From Lineus longissimus (lineage: Eukaryota > Nemertea > Pilidiophora > Heteronemertea > Lineidae), in the NCBI RefSeq assembly GCF_910592395.1, contig NC_088308.1, positions 17,933,501 through 17,997,500 of the forward strand: 64,000 bases of DNA. Reading direction: 5' to 3'. The notes below the pieces were generated by a model, which was given only the letters and a program-made list of their open reading frames with translations, was not told the origin of the DNA and did no database searches. Both the position numbers and the translations under genes were made by a program. Positions 15,141 through 28,778 of this stretch are shown in pieces (positions within the stretch are counted from its first letter, which is position 1; each line of letters starts with the position of its first letter).

Positions 15141-15870
15141 CTGAAACAGCAATTGCATCAATTGGCTGACACTGACACACAGTACAATCAAGCGGAAGTC
15201 CTAAAAACAAATAAGTGGGTCGGGATAGAAATTTATATATTTGGGACTTAGTGTATGTCTATATTTCGGGGTCAGTTTACAAGTATTTCTATCAACCTCT
15301 TCGGAAAAGTCTCCAAACTCGATGTCTGTACACCGCAATTTATTATTTCTATCGCTTGGCTTGTACAGTGTCATGTACAAATTGGCTTTGTCCAGAATTT
15401 TAGTTTGAATTTTTAACCACTTTGTGTATAGGCGTACAATACATATAGGTCCCATATAGGTCCCTGTGTAGGCCCTAATACATGTATCAGCATTGCTAGT
15501 GAGTCCGGTTTGCCACCTAGTATATGAAAATAGTGGTCATTAGGCCAATATTCGTCCGGTTCTCCCGGCTCCTATTGTCTCAAGTTCTTTGTGTCCAGGG
15601 TTTTAAGGTCAGAATGTGGACCTACCGAAAATTACCCTGCACATGGAATCCAGGACCACACCTGCACAAAACCCACCCCACTAGTCGCTCGACTATCGAA
15701 GTGACACTCCCTGACTATCCAACTTAACTGGGCATACACCCAGTTTTATCTTTTACGCTGGTTCCTTTACCTGAAAAGGGGGACAACTTTATACAGGGTT
15801 ACAACCCCGACGATGGTAATCAGGGATACGGTTACAAAAGTTTCATAACATGTTTGTGGTCGACCAAAGT

Positions 15871-15896
15871 AGGGAGGTTAAGTTTTAAACCTCCCT
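15871..15896. repeat. 26-base imperfect palindrome
   Basis: AGGGAGGTTAAGTTTTAAACCTCCCT reads almost the same on both strands. It lies about 100 bases downstream, in the gene's direction, of the candidate first-exon donor of LITAF gene 3, so inside its first intron. Function is unknown. Confidence 0.5.
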
Positions 15897-15990
15897 GCTC
15901 AAAGTGAGGAATGTAGTATCAAGTAAACACAGTCACTAAAAGAAGTTTGAAAACTCATCTGCAACGAAGTAGTTTATGCATAAACTCACC

Positions 15991-17878
15991 AGTTAACTAA
16001 AAGTAGGTAGTCCACGCACGAATCGACTGGCTGATTTCCCTGTAATAATCAGACTACCCAAATGTATGTTCGAACATATAGCCCCAAAACACATAGCGAG
16101 GTATTTGCTAAGTTGACGTCATAGTGTTTGCTAGGGCGATGATAGCGTAATCCGTCTTGGTCTTGACATTGTTTTGTGAAATAACATTACCATTTCCCCT
16201 TTAGGGTTATTAGTTAGCACGGTGACATCTGGGGGGAAGGAGGGGGTGGGGGGGCGGTCCGGGGGATTTACAACTGTCCCAAGGACTTCTGACGTATCAG
16301 TGTGGTAACAGACAACATGTGTCCCGTTCGCCTTCTAAACTTCTAAAACCAGTGACAATAGATTACTAACTTCTACTGTCGAATTTGATGAACATGTTGG
16401 GTAAAAAATCTCATCCAAAAGTAAAGCACTGACAGATCTTGGATAGGTATTTACTTTTTGGCTATAATAAGCTACGACTGCCCGTCCATTGTCACCTTGA
16501 TTAATACAATACTGGCATAATACAATCATGCATCGCCGAGCACCCTTGCTTGTGGAAATAGGACACGCGAGGTCATGACGTAACGTAATGCAGGTTTTCA
16601 ATGGTCAGTTCATGGCTGGAGGGCAAGGTGTACACATGTTTTGTGTGCTGGCTCCAATGTATACATACGTTGGCAGGCCCACAGTACAGGAATGCAACTA
16701 CCTGAACTTCTGAATTTTGTTTTGATTGTTCTAGTGACTCTTAGTGATATATTGAACATGATGGATTATTGTTCCAGTGAATCTTAATGATATATTGTGT
16801 AGGTTGGAGTGCTCTTTCGTGTGGTTTAAAGGACGTCGTGTGAGATTGTTTAGTGTGTGACAGTGCTCTTAGATTTATATTCGGGATTGAAGTTATTCTG
16901 AGGTGATCGTGTGCCAAGCTAGGGTAGCACGCTGCTGGCTATATATGTACATCGCATGTCGGAATATTCTTTTATGTAAAATGATAACGTCTCTTGATTT
17001 TGTCGAAATTCCCTAGCAGTCTGCGTCATCAGTTGCATGGAAAGCAGAAATCAGTCACAAAACCAAGGACCAGATGGCAGTACCTTTGTTAGAGAGCGCT
17101 TTTTGATGCATAAACGCAGACTCTCGGAGTTCTATTTCCTGATGATTTTATTGCTTGAATGCAATGCTGTTACAGAAATCAGAAAAGATTGACTGTCAAA
17201 GTATTATTGTTTTCAACCAAATGTCATCAAAATGAAAAGTTGGTTCAAAAGTAAATTTTTTGTAAGACTAGCGAAATTCCTTCTGGCGTGCCGTAACTCT
17301 TTGATATAATTTAACTTCCAATCTATATTTCAACCCCTTTACCTGTCAACCCTTGATCGACTGTGTTGTAACGTCTGCCACCATTGCATATACCGTTTAT
17401 GTATTTTTCGCTGTACTTTTAATTATAAAGTGGAGAATTAATTAAATTAAATTGAAGAAAAAAAATTGATAGCTTTTGTGAAATTTAGACACTAATTGAA
17501 CATCTGGTCGCCTTTTTCATCAAACTAAAAACGTCTATGCGAACACACTGTTCAAAAGTTTACATCTTATCCCTGAGAGCAGTAGAATATGTGCCAGACC
17601 TGTGCATAAAAAACGACAAGCCAAAAGTATTCCTTAAAACCCCATATAATTTTCTGTCGAAGTCCATGTCAGTGTCGACCGATTAAGTCCATCTATGCCT
17701 ACTTTAGGCACCAGCACTGCGTATTTCATCAGCAGAAATCATGAGGTGGCATTATCTCAGAAGCGTAAAGCTGGTCGAAAGCCATATATGATTCAGTTCA
17801 GAAATAACAACGGTAAAATTATTGCTCATAAGAACATTGCGAATTGCGATTATGAATTATTTGAATATGGCGTCATGA
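15991..17878. other. Spacer between LITAF genes 3 and 4
   Basis: No gene is recognised. A strongly G-rich stretch on the plus strand lies at 16231-16265. An imperfect direct repeat with TCTTA(G/A)TGATATATTG occurs near 16739-16754 and 16782-16797. The right end should hold the 3' UTR of gene 4. Confidence 0.45.
16231..16265 (+). other. G-rich run with quadruplex potential
   Basis: Four G runs of at least five (six, five, seven and five) are separated by short loops within 35 bases. It lies about 240 bases upstream of the candidate first exon of LITAF gene 3, so it could be promoter-linked, but could equally be a simple repeat. Confidence 0.5.
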
Positions 17879-20800
17879 TTACATCTTCGAGTGCTTCCCA
17901 AGGAAACTTTTGCAGTTTGGACAAGTATGAACCACGTCTTTCATCCCCTGAATACAGAATGGAATAAGGCAGCAGGGAATCAACCTGGAAGAAAAATAAG
18001 AAAAATACAAAATTGCTAGAACTCTTTCGTACGGCTGATTCTCTCAATCTTGCTTTTGGCGAACTGTGTTCGGTAACTGAGCGCCCCAACAGCCATTAGT
18101 TGACGACAGCACTGCATCGATAACACCTACTGTATGCAGCACCTATATTGCGATTTTTGCTGGGTTATGTAGGATTTTGTAGCAATGTTTTTGAAACATC
18201 ATCCTTCTTTAAAAAATTTAAAATTTAAAGAATTACATTTCACACGGATACGGCAAAGATGCAGTACTTTCGATACATACCCGACTAAGCACATGACTCC
18301 TGCAACAACCCATGTAAAAGTTCCGGTAGCATAAGAGACGACGGTATTTACAGTGGCTCGACAGTGTGGACATGTACCCGGGGTTGAAAATTCCCCGAAT
18401 ACTGGCTGCATTCCCCCTGGCTGGTTGGTCACTACCACAGTGGTTTGTCCACCTAGATGGGGTGCTAAAAATGAAATTCATACATCAATAAATTTTTATT
18501 AAGCTATCGCCTCCCTTGTGTGTTCTGAAAAGAGTTTAGAAATGGAGAGGATATTTTACTTCTTCCTTTATTTTTTCAGTTCTCGCTCTGCATTGCAGAG
18601 GGTACCATTGCTCCTCTAAGCCAGGATGAAAGTTTTCGAGTGCCACTGGGTATTGGGTATTGGCCTCGCGACCTCCGTCTTGGATGTTTGGCGAGCTGTA
18701 GCATTCAAATGCTCAATCATATTCATTACCACGAAACCATTGCCGTATGGTTGTACCTCTTCACGACGAAAAGAAGGGTTTGATCAAACAAATGACTTGT
18801 GCATTAGGTACTCTTAATTTTTCACTGTGACTAGAAACTGTTGGAGGAAATATAACGTATACAGTCATGTGTTCTGCTGACCGGTAAAAAGTTGGTGAAT
18901 AATGAGTACGTTACCTAGTGACTGTGTCTGTAGTTCTATCCCAGCAGCAATTTCCAATCGCCACCAATGACAATATAACTACCACAAAGCTACTGCTAGC
19001 ATACTGTACCTCACATATATGTACGTGTAATTTACAGTTATTGCTGTCGCAACACTTTTAGCAAAACATATAAATGTGGGCTTGACCTGAGATCACTTCA
19101 GTTTTATTCGGAGATTTTATTCAGATCAATCCGCCGCCGTTATCATTTTCTGTGCCCTACATGCATATGTAGGATTACGATGAATAATTCTCCAGTGGGA
19201 CTACATTTACCTCCACACCGGAACTCATACATGTACATGTTAAAATTTGAAATAGTGAAATTTTTCATCCTCAAAGAACAAAGTCACCTCCGTATGCTCC
19301 AATGGGCTGGGCATGCATTGGTTGGGCATAGGCCTGCTGAGGTGGCGGTGGACCATTGTTCTGTTGGTATGGAGGAGGAAGTCCTTGCCCCTGTCCAGGA
19401 GGTGGTCCTTGTCCAGGCGGTGGTCCTTGTCCTGGAGGCGGTCCTTGACCTGGAGGTGGCCCTATGTACCCTGGAGGACCTGCAAAGAAAGTAACTACAA
19501 CTACTTAGAGCCATACTTTTTCTGAAAACGTTTCAGTGTCTTCAAAGTAACGCCATATGATGTTTTCCTCAACCTCGTTGACTTTGACACACCACACTCT
19601 TAAAAAGTGAAGTTTATGAGCTTTAGAAAAACCTTTGAGGGTTTTTCGGCGTACACAAACATGCGACGCCTACAGGTTATTTTGAAAATCAAAACCGTTT
19701 TATTTCAATGTTACAGGTTTGTTGGGTTAACCAAAGCACCCATTTATAAGGCTTTTCGAAATCTCAGAAACCTTTATTTTCAAGAGTGTAGTATATGATG
19801 CCCAAGAAGAAACCGTGGACGTGGTGAGAAAAACGAGCGCCGATAACTGACGCAACCGCCTGAGAGAGTATGAGCAGGATTCTTCTATTCTGGTGCATTC
19901 CTTCCATCCATTTGATTGTGTTATTTCTCAAGAGATTCCCACAGAAATCCATTCGGATATTGTTATCAAACAACTGATCGGAGATTGATAGCAGAAAGTG
20001 TTGACATTAAGAGATCGATGATGTCAAGAATTGAGGTTATAGGTCTTAAATCGGTCAATGAGATTGGGATTAAGGTCGGCTTTCGGGTATTAGAGAGAGT
20101 GGAGGGAAAGAAAATAGACATCGGTGTGTCCATCAGGCATTAAAGGTATCTGTGCGTTTCATCGTACTTTCACGTCGAATGTCCCAAGGAGGCTGAATTT
20201 TTCACTCATCTACCTTGTTTCCTATCTGTTTTGATTTGGTATCAAATAAGGGCTAATTGATCTGAACATATCTTGAAACATCTAAACAAATTCTCATACA
20301 GCTTAGCTTTTGTAATAAAATAGACATCATGACGCAGGTATCAAGTCCTCATAACGGATGGCCTTGGAGCTTTTATCATAAACAACATTTGCAGATCTTA
20401 AAAAACGCTCCATACCATTTTGTGATGGAAAACATCCCATCTGCAAAAGTATCCATTAAAACCCATTCTAAGATGTTCGCAAAAATATTTTTACCGCGCT
20501 AGCTTGGAAGACTAAGTGGGTTTTAGCTGTGTGTGGCTGTGTGGAGCAATCATAATATGGTACACACAAAAATACGTTGCTTTTTATACTGGAGCATCAC
20601 TCTTCATTAATTATTGATATGTTAATTCCTCAGGCAATGATACTGAAATAATCGTTTTTCTAACGGCAACTGACTGGAGGGAAGTTTAAATCTTCATTTG
20701 CAAGCATATTGATTGTACCATTTCAAGAGCGTCTTCCTTGTTGAGAGGCTCAGGCGGTGAGGTTAGCTAGGACCTCCCTCCCTCATAACTGCCGGCGAGG

Positions 20801-22846
20801 AGTAAGCTAATGACCCTGCATGGTTTGCGAGGAGGAATGCGTCACCTTCCCGCTGTATCACTACACACCAAACTTCAGTTTCTCAGAAATTATTTTCCGT
20901 CTAATAAGTGATCCTACTGAAGGTTTTCTCTTAATGAATTTACCTGGGATCATATAGGCTACACGAGCGTTACTATGGATATTGGTAAATCATTCCAAGA
21001 ATTTTTGTGTTTCTGGTCGTGGGGAAATTATGATGGGAGAATGATGGTTCCAATATCCCGGCCTCACACCAGCAACAAATCGTTTATCAGACGTCAGATT
21101 TAGTGGCGCATATAGTGACGAACCGGGGTATTATTCACCTGGTAAGCTATGAATATCATGCCCAGTGTCCCTTTAATCAGAATCAAAGTTAACTCCACTT
21201 GCGGTTATTCTCGTTGCCAGAGGCAATGCAGATTCGCTCGAGGTAAGTTTACATAAAGTTCTCAACATCTGATGGCAATCAGTTAGGTAATTACTATTTC
21301 CAAACACATGCCTCCTCTAGGGCATTCCCATTGCCGCCTCAATGGTCTTTTAATCAAACTTCCAATGTTCATCATGTTAATTGAAAGTACAAGTATTTGA
21401 GTAAGGGTGGTTGAGAACATTGAAATAAACGCGATGTAGAGAGAAAAAAGGTTATTTACAATGCACGTAAACTGCATGTAATATACATGTAGGTATATCA
21501 AAGATGGGTCGAACGTAGATTCTAAACCAAGGGATAACTGAAGGTTGCCACAGTACTGGAATTATATTATGCACCAGGTGAACCAATCTCCCTGACCTAA
21601 GCCGCCGGAGTGAGTGACAGGTAATCGGGGCACAGTCTCCTTTTTTAGTGATATACTAAGCTCTTGGTCTTGTTCTGCGTTTAAAAAAATCCCAATATTC
21701 AGTAGATTTATTGGAAATTCAAGTATGTAGGTAAGAGTTGTTAGGAAGATTTAAATGTACACAGGGCGTCTAAAAAAGGTTCTACCGACGGACGAGTAGG
21801 GGTCTTAAGTTCGCCTCGTGAACTGTACGGTGTCGTAATCGATGGAGAATAAAGACTAGTCAATGCTCTGTTTTGTTAAGTAAAATATACCAAAATGCAT
21901 CGTGTAATTAGTTTTTAAGTATGATCATGTACTAGTTTTATTCCTATCCGCGATGGGGCAAAACTCAGCAGCGGGAATGTAACGAACTTTTCCGGCTTCC
22001 AGGTGATCTATTGGTACTTGAAAAGCATTGTATACCTCATAGATTTTACAACATGCCATAGCGAGACACATCAGGATTCGAAATTATGACATAAAACACT
22101 GGAAGACATCTGCGACTTTGTTAAAATGCATTTGAAGATTAAAAACGAAATAATCGGCACAAATTTCAGCTAACGTTAATCATGATGAGTATAGTAATGG
22201 CTTCATCGAAATGCAAAATAATTCCGCGTAACTTGTGAGGCTGTGCATCCAGCAAATTCTAATTTATGGCCATAATTTGATGAGATTGTAATTTGAAATG
22301 TTCGCATGAATTTGGTGCTCATCCGTTCGTAAGTCATTCCGTTCTGATTTTCAAAGCAAACTTTGTGATTAATTGCAATGATTAGAGAATTAATTAATTT
22401 CATTCAAATCTCCTTTTGATTTCCGCATCCAATTTGGGACAAACGCAATTGCCGCTGTAAATAAATCAACGAACCGGGATCCCAGGTGCCGAGAAAGAAA
22501 TTATGAGATGGAGAGCAGACAAAAACGACATTGAAGACCTTTTCGGCTTATGGTTATACTATCTGCATTTATAAATGCGTGAACATCCGATTTCTTCCAC
22601 GCCGTGTCGGCTGGTGTCCTCCATCTTTGGTGACTAGAGCTTCTCCACCCTCAGGCATATATGCTCAAATAATCACATCGTTTTAAGATACATACCAGGT
22701 TTACCCACCATGGCCAATGAGCTTGGGCCCAAATGTTTTGTCTAACCAACTAGAAAATTAATAGATAGAAGACGATGCCAAATGGTCTTACCATCTGCTC
22801 CTTTCCCTAACGGATAGTTAACGTCTTCTGGCGGAGGGTTCGACAT
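17879..22846 (-). CDS. LITAF-domain protein, gene 4 (178 aa, four coding exons)
   Basis: Coding exons are 22846-22792, 19479-19288, 18464-18281 and 17984-17879 (55+192+184+106 nt; phases 1, 1, 2; ends TAA). The product begins MSNPPPEDVN, has PPGY at 20-23 and PPPY at 53-56 (two PPxY motifs), and about four PPPGQG repeats at 27-48. The LITAF domain follows: VFGEF lead-in, CPHC at 114-117, hydrophobic stretch with W134, CCLIPFC block, and HTCPNC with the second knuckle at 165-168. The last exon is six bases shorter than in genes 1-3, ending HSKM. The first intron is about 3.3 kb. All four zinc-ligand cysteines are present, so the domain looks intact. The family role is at endosome/lysosome membranes; its substrate or partner here is unknown. 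Confidence 0.88.
19380..19460 (-). repeat. 18-nt coding repeat (PPPGQG) in LITAF gene 4
   Basis: About four imperfect copies of an 18-base unit encoding PPPGQG sit in the proline-rich exon. This is a different tail repeat from the YPAQGQPQ unit of genes 1 and 2, so the tails have diversified independently. Confidence 0.75.
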
Positions 22847-25800
22847 GGTGGTATAGTCCTACGCCAGTGCCAGTAATCACGTCCAATCCGGTATTCAGTT
22901 TGATAAAGTGCCCGAAGAAATTCACCAACAGCAGCTTCAATGCAGGATATTCAAATGAATAAAACGCAATTTAGATCTATGTTGTCACGTTACTAGGTAA
23001 CCTGACATGGTTGGCAGCCACGATGTCAATCGAAATCGTGTATTGAGATAGCCATTGTGTTCATCAGCTTGTTGTTCACCATATCAATATTGATGATTGA
23101 CTTAGCAATTCACGCCCATTAGGATGTGAACCAATGCTGATGGTCTCAACAAGAAGGGAAATCATCAATTTTGGTGAAGAGAAATGCACTCGTATGTACT
23201 TCGTGTAAATGTACATGTAATAAGAAAGCGTGAAAATGTCAGTTTTTTTCCACTGTCAAGTACTCTCATCCACTGACGAGTCCAACTCTCGACGGGAAGA
23301 TGACGAGTAAGAAGACGATGAAGGTAGAGAGTGAAAAAGATACCTTCTATGCAAATTGGCTAAGTCAGCCATCTCGCTCGACACGTCACCAGTATATCCA
23401 TCATGTGACAAGAAAAGCTTAATGGCTTAAGCCATCAAGGTTGACGCGGAATGTCATCTAGGTCAAATAAAAAATGGATGCACTTCCAACACGAGGAAAT
23501 ATTTTAGTGGTCTACAAGTGTTCGGATTTTCGGATTTTTTTTTCGTAACACCAGAGCAACAAAGACATACTTAAGTGATACCACAATCTCAGCAACAGGA
23601 ATACATAAGACAAATTCAACCACGTGCAGAAATTATAGCACCATTTTATGCGTTTTAGGAAAATCCATCTGAAAGTGCATTAGCAACAGGGAATGCATTA
23701 AAAAATGTCACGCTACATCTCCCATGCATTCAACAGGGATGTACAAGAAAAAGTCAAGAGCTATTTCCATTCATTCCAAATTGGGCACCACCAGAGGCCG
23801 GGTTAACACCGCTTTAACTATATAACATATGTTTTTGTGCTATATAGTCTGCTTTTTCAAAGAACTCTCTCTTTTGAATGTTCTTTAGCCTGGAGGTCCG
23901 GTGGTGCATTCCCGAAGTACAAAAAAGAGTGAGACTAAATTGAGCGAAAATTGATTTATTATGGTGTAATAGTCAATACGTCACATCATAACATGACCAA
24001 CCTGCAGATAGCAAAATGTATAGATTTCTGCACTTTGCAATAGCCGATACAGTTTATTTGAAGAAAATTGACGAAAATACACCAAAATGTAGAAACCACA
24101 ACACCGCACACGAATATTTTACACGCATTTATACCTTATACTTTATAAATGTATAGATGAGAATGAATGCACAATGCAGCATTACACTATGCTTGCGTGC
24201 AAATGTACATGTAGCCGAACACAATTCTAAGACGCATAAACGGTATCAGGTCAGCAGTTAGATATTTTTGGTTTTGACCTTTATGTTTGGTAAATGCCTC
24301 TACTGCCGTTACCGGCTCGAAAGTTCTCATCGGCTCATTCAAGGCCATTTTGTACAAATTTTCTTCCACACTAATTCTAAGATGAAGCTGTGAGTGCCCT
24401 CGCAGTAACTATGAGATCTAAGGTCCAAAGCAAATATCCATTAGCATGACTGGCTTGCCCAGTCGTCACCCAATGCAGCTAGGCTGGCTTCCCCTTCGTA
24501 TAGAATTCTAGGGAAATTAGATCCCAATCTCTACTAGCGAACAACATTGAAATCCGTGTGGCTGGGTTGTTAGTTTAGACTGTAGGTAGCGAAATTAGCC
24601 ACAAAAAAGGACTCTTTTCTGCTCAATTCTTTTGTTCTGATGATAAGAAATGACTGAGGTTCAAAAGATTTCATCGAAATATTACTCTTATAGGGTGCTA
24701 GCCCGATATCTCACAGTCCCGATACATGGTTAGCCCGAGATCTCGCAGTCCTGCTCGTACAAACCAAACATGACAATCCAATCCGCCGACTGCGCAATTG
24801 CCAAGAGTTATTGACGTAGCGATGGCCTCACATCGCAAACAACAACGAACAGAAGCTGTAAACTACATTAGTCAAATGGGTGAAAAACGTACTATTCTCC
24901 TGATCTTTTCCAACTGTGTCTTCAACATTGTTGTCAAATTCAACTCCGCAAACGCACCAGTGCAGTTTTTTGTGTGCGTCTAACACCATTAGATGATTAT
25001 CTGAGTATAAAAGCTATACCTATAGTCGATAATTTAGATGAGAGTCATACAAATATGAGGCTGTAAAAATAGGAATGAAAGATTACAAAGTCATAAAAAT
25101 ACCTTTAATGATATGATCCATTTGTATAATAATGGTCCTGACGAATGATAAGGCAACCAGTTTAAACATTAATTACCAACACCAATGAAAAAAGTGAGAT
25201 TCAACCTCTGCATAACACGATCTTAATAAACTGAATTTAAACATCGACTATTATATCTTTTCTTTGACCGGTTGACATTCTCAAATGTATCAGCTATGAG
25301 GAGAAAATTTCCTGGTATTCATAAATATATTAATGCTTTTTTCGATAATTTGAAGCAAATGTTTTGTGTCTAGCAATTTGCGTAAACATATTTACCATAA
25401 TAATATTATGCGAAGAAACCATCGTTAGGTTGAAATGCAGTGAAGTACTTCTGTCGCCCCACAAGAGTGAACCAATTAAATCAATCTAAGCAGTAAAACC
25501 GAACCTTCAGTAGATATCAAGAGGTGTCCCATTTAATGAACGGACAATCAAGATGAAGAATATAGTACCGATTAATAACAGCAGTTATTCGTGGAAGAAA
25601 CAGCAATAATTTTGAGCTAAACTTTTTTAATAATGCCAAGTGATGCTTCGTGTTTCGCAAGTAATGCAAGTGTACGTGAGCCGTTGTGATTAAGGTGATA
25701 GCCGATACACTTAATGAATTAAAACATTCTCACGCAGAAATACCTACTCTCTTGTCAATTTTAAAAAGGCCACAGTTCATTTTTAAGGCATTAACTCAGC

Positions 25801-28778
25801 ACCCATGCCGAATTCCGGCGGCGCTGGTCGTCGGTCGCTTCTCTTCTTGTGAGTGACTTTCTATGTGGACTCTGCATAAAACCCTGTGCAAGTATGTGTA
25901 TAATACAAAAAGTGTTTTATGTTGGAGTTAAGTCTGATATTACATGTAGCTACCGTAGAGGTTATCATCCGAATTTACACTCTTGTCCGTATAACCGCGA
26001 TTTACATTACTCCGAAACCTTTCAGTAGGAATCCGATGAGCAGCACAACCAGCGTCTCATCCATTGTACCTGCCTTGAATCTTACACATGTGGGGTTTGA
26101 ACGAGGGACCTCTTGGCCACTATGGCCGAGAATCGGATCAACTCGTCATCAACTCGTCAACAGCGACATTAAACACAGCCTCTGTTTCCCATTGGTTCAG
26201 TCGTAATCGGCAGTACTCCTCTTAAGTCAATGAAATCGGCTATTTATATTTGCTTCTGACCTTGTTAAAGTGAAAAGAGAGCTGTTCATGCTTTCTACAT
26301 CTAATAGTAAAAGCAAAGCAAAAGCCGATCGTATTACAAGATACCCGGTTACACCGAACCCTGCCCAGCTGATGCCTGCAAGCGAAGGGGAGAACGGACC
26401 TGCGTCATTTCCGATAGCACACCGCTGAATAATACCGTATCTTTGTTACATGTTGACCTGTAGGAAAATATGCTCAAATCCAGTCCCATAATGGAGTATA
26501 AACATGAGCACTTCGGACCAATACTTTTAGATATCGCATTACACAATTCATAGACTCAGTATGCAGCATGTCTTTCAACGAGCGCGTATACATCTGTTTT
26601 CCGCCTTGCATGCCATAGGATCAGCAAGAATATTGTTAACTTGAGAAAAAAATTATCAACATTAAATTAAGGAGTCGGAAACCCTCGTATTTAACATTAT
26701 TTCTTAAAACCTTTCATATGGATTTCGATTACCGTTACTGCAAGAAGCCGAAATCGTGGGTTTGTTTGTGCAAGAAAAGCCTCTTCAAGGCGCTGAAGTT
26801 AACTTGAATGATACAGTCTAATGGTTTCCAGAAACAAGCTTTCCCAACTTAGATCTACGCCTGTGATGAACAGGATGAATGATTAGTAAATGATCAACGC
26901 ATCGGGAACAGTTCGATGGAAAAGTTTGAAGGATGTCGTTTGTTAAACCTCTTTACCTCATTACGATATGAAGACCATAGTACACACCAAAACATCATTA
27001 AAATTTGAAATAATAAAATTTTTAACAAATGAATAATCAACGAACTTTACAGTATATATGGCGAGTTATAGCCTCAAACAAGAGGTTTGTAAAAATAACT
27101 TTTATCAACAAGTAAACAAATGACAACGATTATATAACATTTAAAGACGAGAATTAACTGGAATTTGAAAAAATCACTTTTGTCCCGTAACGCGAACTCA
27201 CATTAAGCCTGTGTTACCATACATGTAACTACAATATAAGAAATCTGGTTCTAGGTCACCTGGATAAAATATCCCTCATGAGTCCGAATCTGTGGTGCCC
27301 ATATACAAAGTCGTTTAGGAGATTTCGTTCGATACACCTAGAAAATCCACAAAATGGTGTTTTCCACTATTTAGGTTCAGAATCCTTTACAAACTCAGTA
27401 TAAAATCTCACCAACCCACGAACACCACTACTATTCCACCCCAACTCGAATTCTTCTCGTGCCAGGAGTACCTGTCGCATCTGACGAACTGCAAACATTC
27501 CTCAAGTTTTCTCTTGAGGAGAAAATACGTCAAAAGCGATTCTTTAAAATGAATATGTTTGAGGTGCTGGTCGAACACCAACCTTCCAATAAACTTCATG
27601 ATATGATACAATTCTTACAACACTTTATTCATGTTTCACCAACATATCAAAACAAGACGGACCACACTTATTTTTAAAGCAGCACTGGTCACACTGTCTA
27701 TATATTTTTTTATATAGTGATACGCGAAATACAAAATTAAACCAACCTCGATATAAAAATGCAAAGTCGTCACAGCCCCTCGCCACTGGGTGTAAAAATA
27801 TCTACATATTTGTATGCAATCCTCGTTGAACCTGTTTAAAAGTATCGCGTATATTGAGAATTCCGGAATTTGGTAATCGATCGAGTCATACATCATAGCT
27901 GTATCGAACGTGTTAGCAAACAAATGCGACTGTTCGCACACTACCAAGAAGTTGTCTTCTCTGTCATTTGCTCGATAGAGCATCGCGGACCAGGACACCC
28001 ACACTTTATAAGATTTACTTTGTTTATTATCTCGTGTATATCAAGGTATCTCCTTCACGGGTGATGAGAATCGAAGGATAAATGACAGGTCATTTACCTC
28101 CGAGACAACATCTCTTGTCATGGCCATTGCTTCTCCTGGATTATTTTTCATAAGATCGAACATGGTCACCTGCAGTTAGCATAGCATTTTATAAAAAAAA
28201 TGTCATCTACCAATAGCACTTGATAAGGGTCATCCGTCATAAGAATATGATCATATTCTCAAACTGTACCCACGCAAGCAGAACATGATTTTTTAAATAA
28301 ATAAGCTTTTGGCTAAATGCATTTACATGTAGCAACAATTTTATCAGATATGGTTAATTTCCAACACTCGATATGCCGGATACAATCCGCATTTATTTCA
28401 GTCGAATACCACACTCTAACTTTCAGCATTTGTTTATAATGTTGGTCACCTGTCATAAGCATTTGATCGGGAAATGTACATGTATTGTTATAATCAACAT
28501 GCCCGTTAACAAACATTTGATGCGATGTTCTCATCCGTCGTGTTTTCTCGACCGCAAGTGAAACAACTCGCAATCACTTGTACATGACTGTATCTATTAT
28601 GCTATCCATCTTTCCATATTATTGTCTGCCTGATTCTCAATATCACACCATGAAAAAAGTGTATATTGTATGACATGAGATATAGCAGTCAGCCCCTACC
28701 CAACGCGGTACACCCTCCGTTAATCCACATGGTACATTCCATCCTCGTTGCGCCTGTTCGCAATCCTTGTAGCAATTT
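22847..28778. other. About 6 kb without a recognisable gene
   Basis: Only short unsupported ORFs are present. A small imperfect direct repeat with TAGCCCGA(T/G)ATCTC lies near 24700-24750. The sequence is AT-leaning and of mixed composition, without long tandem arrays. It contains the upstream region of LITAF gene 4 and, at the right end, the 3' UTR of the fifth LITAF-like gene. Confidence 0.45.

Noticed and set aside
15201-15455. 84-codon minus-strand frame with protein-like composition just upstream of LITAF gene 3 start
   Set aside because: No recognised motif, and it would lie in the gene 3 leader intron or upstream DNA; possibly a repeat fragment but not supportable.
23260-23310. Possible hammerhead ribozyme core (CACTGACGAGTCC followed by TCGACGGGAAG)
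   Set aside because: The CTGACGAG part fits, but the required GAAA after stem II is disrupted (GACGGGAAG), and no stem III or cleavage triplet pairing is visible.
26080-26160. T-arm-like sequence on the minus strand (CGTTCAAACCCC)
   Set aside because: No acceptor or D-arm at the right distance; at most a SINE remnant.
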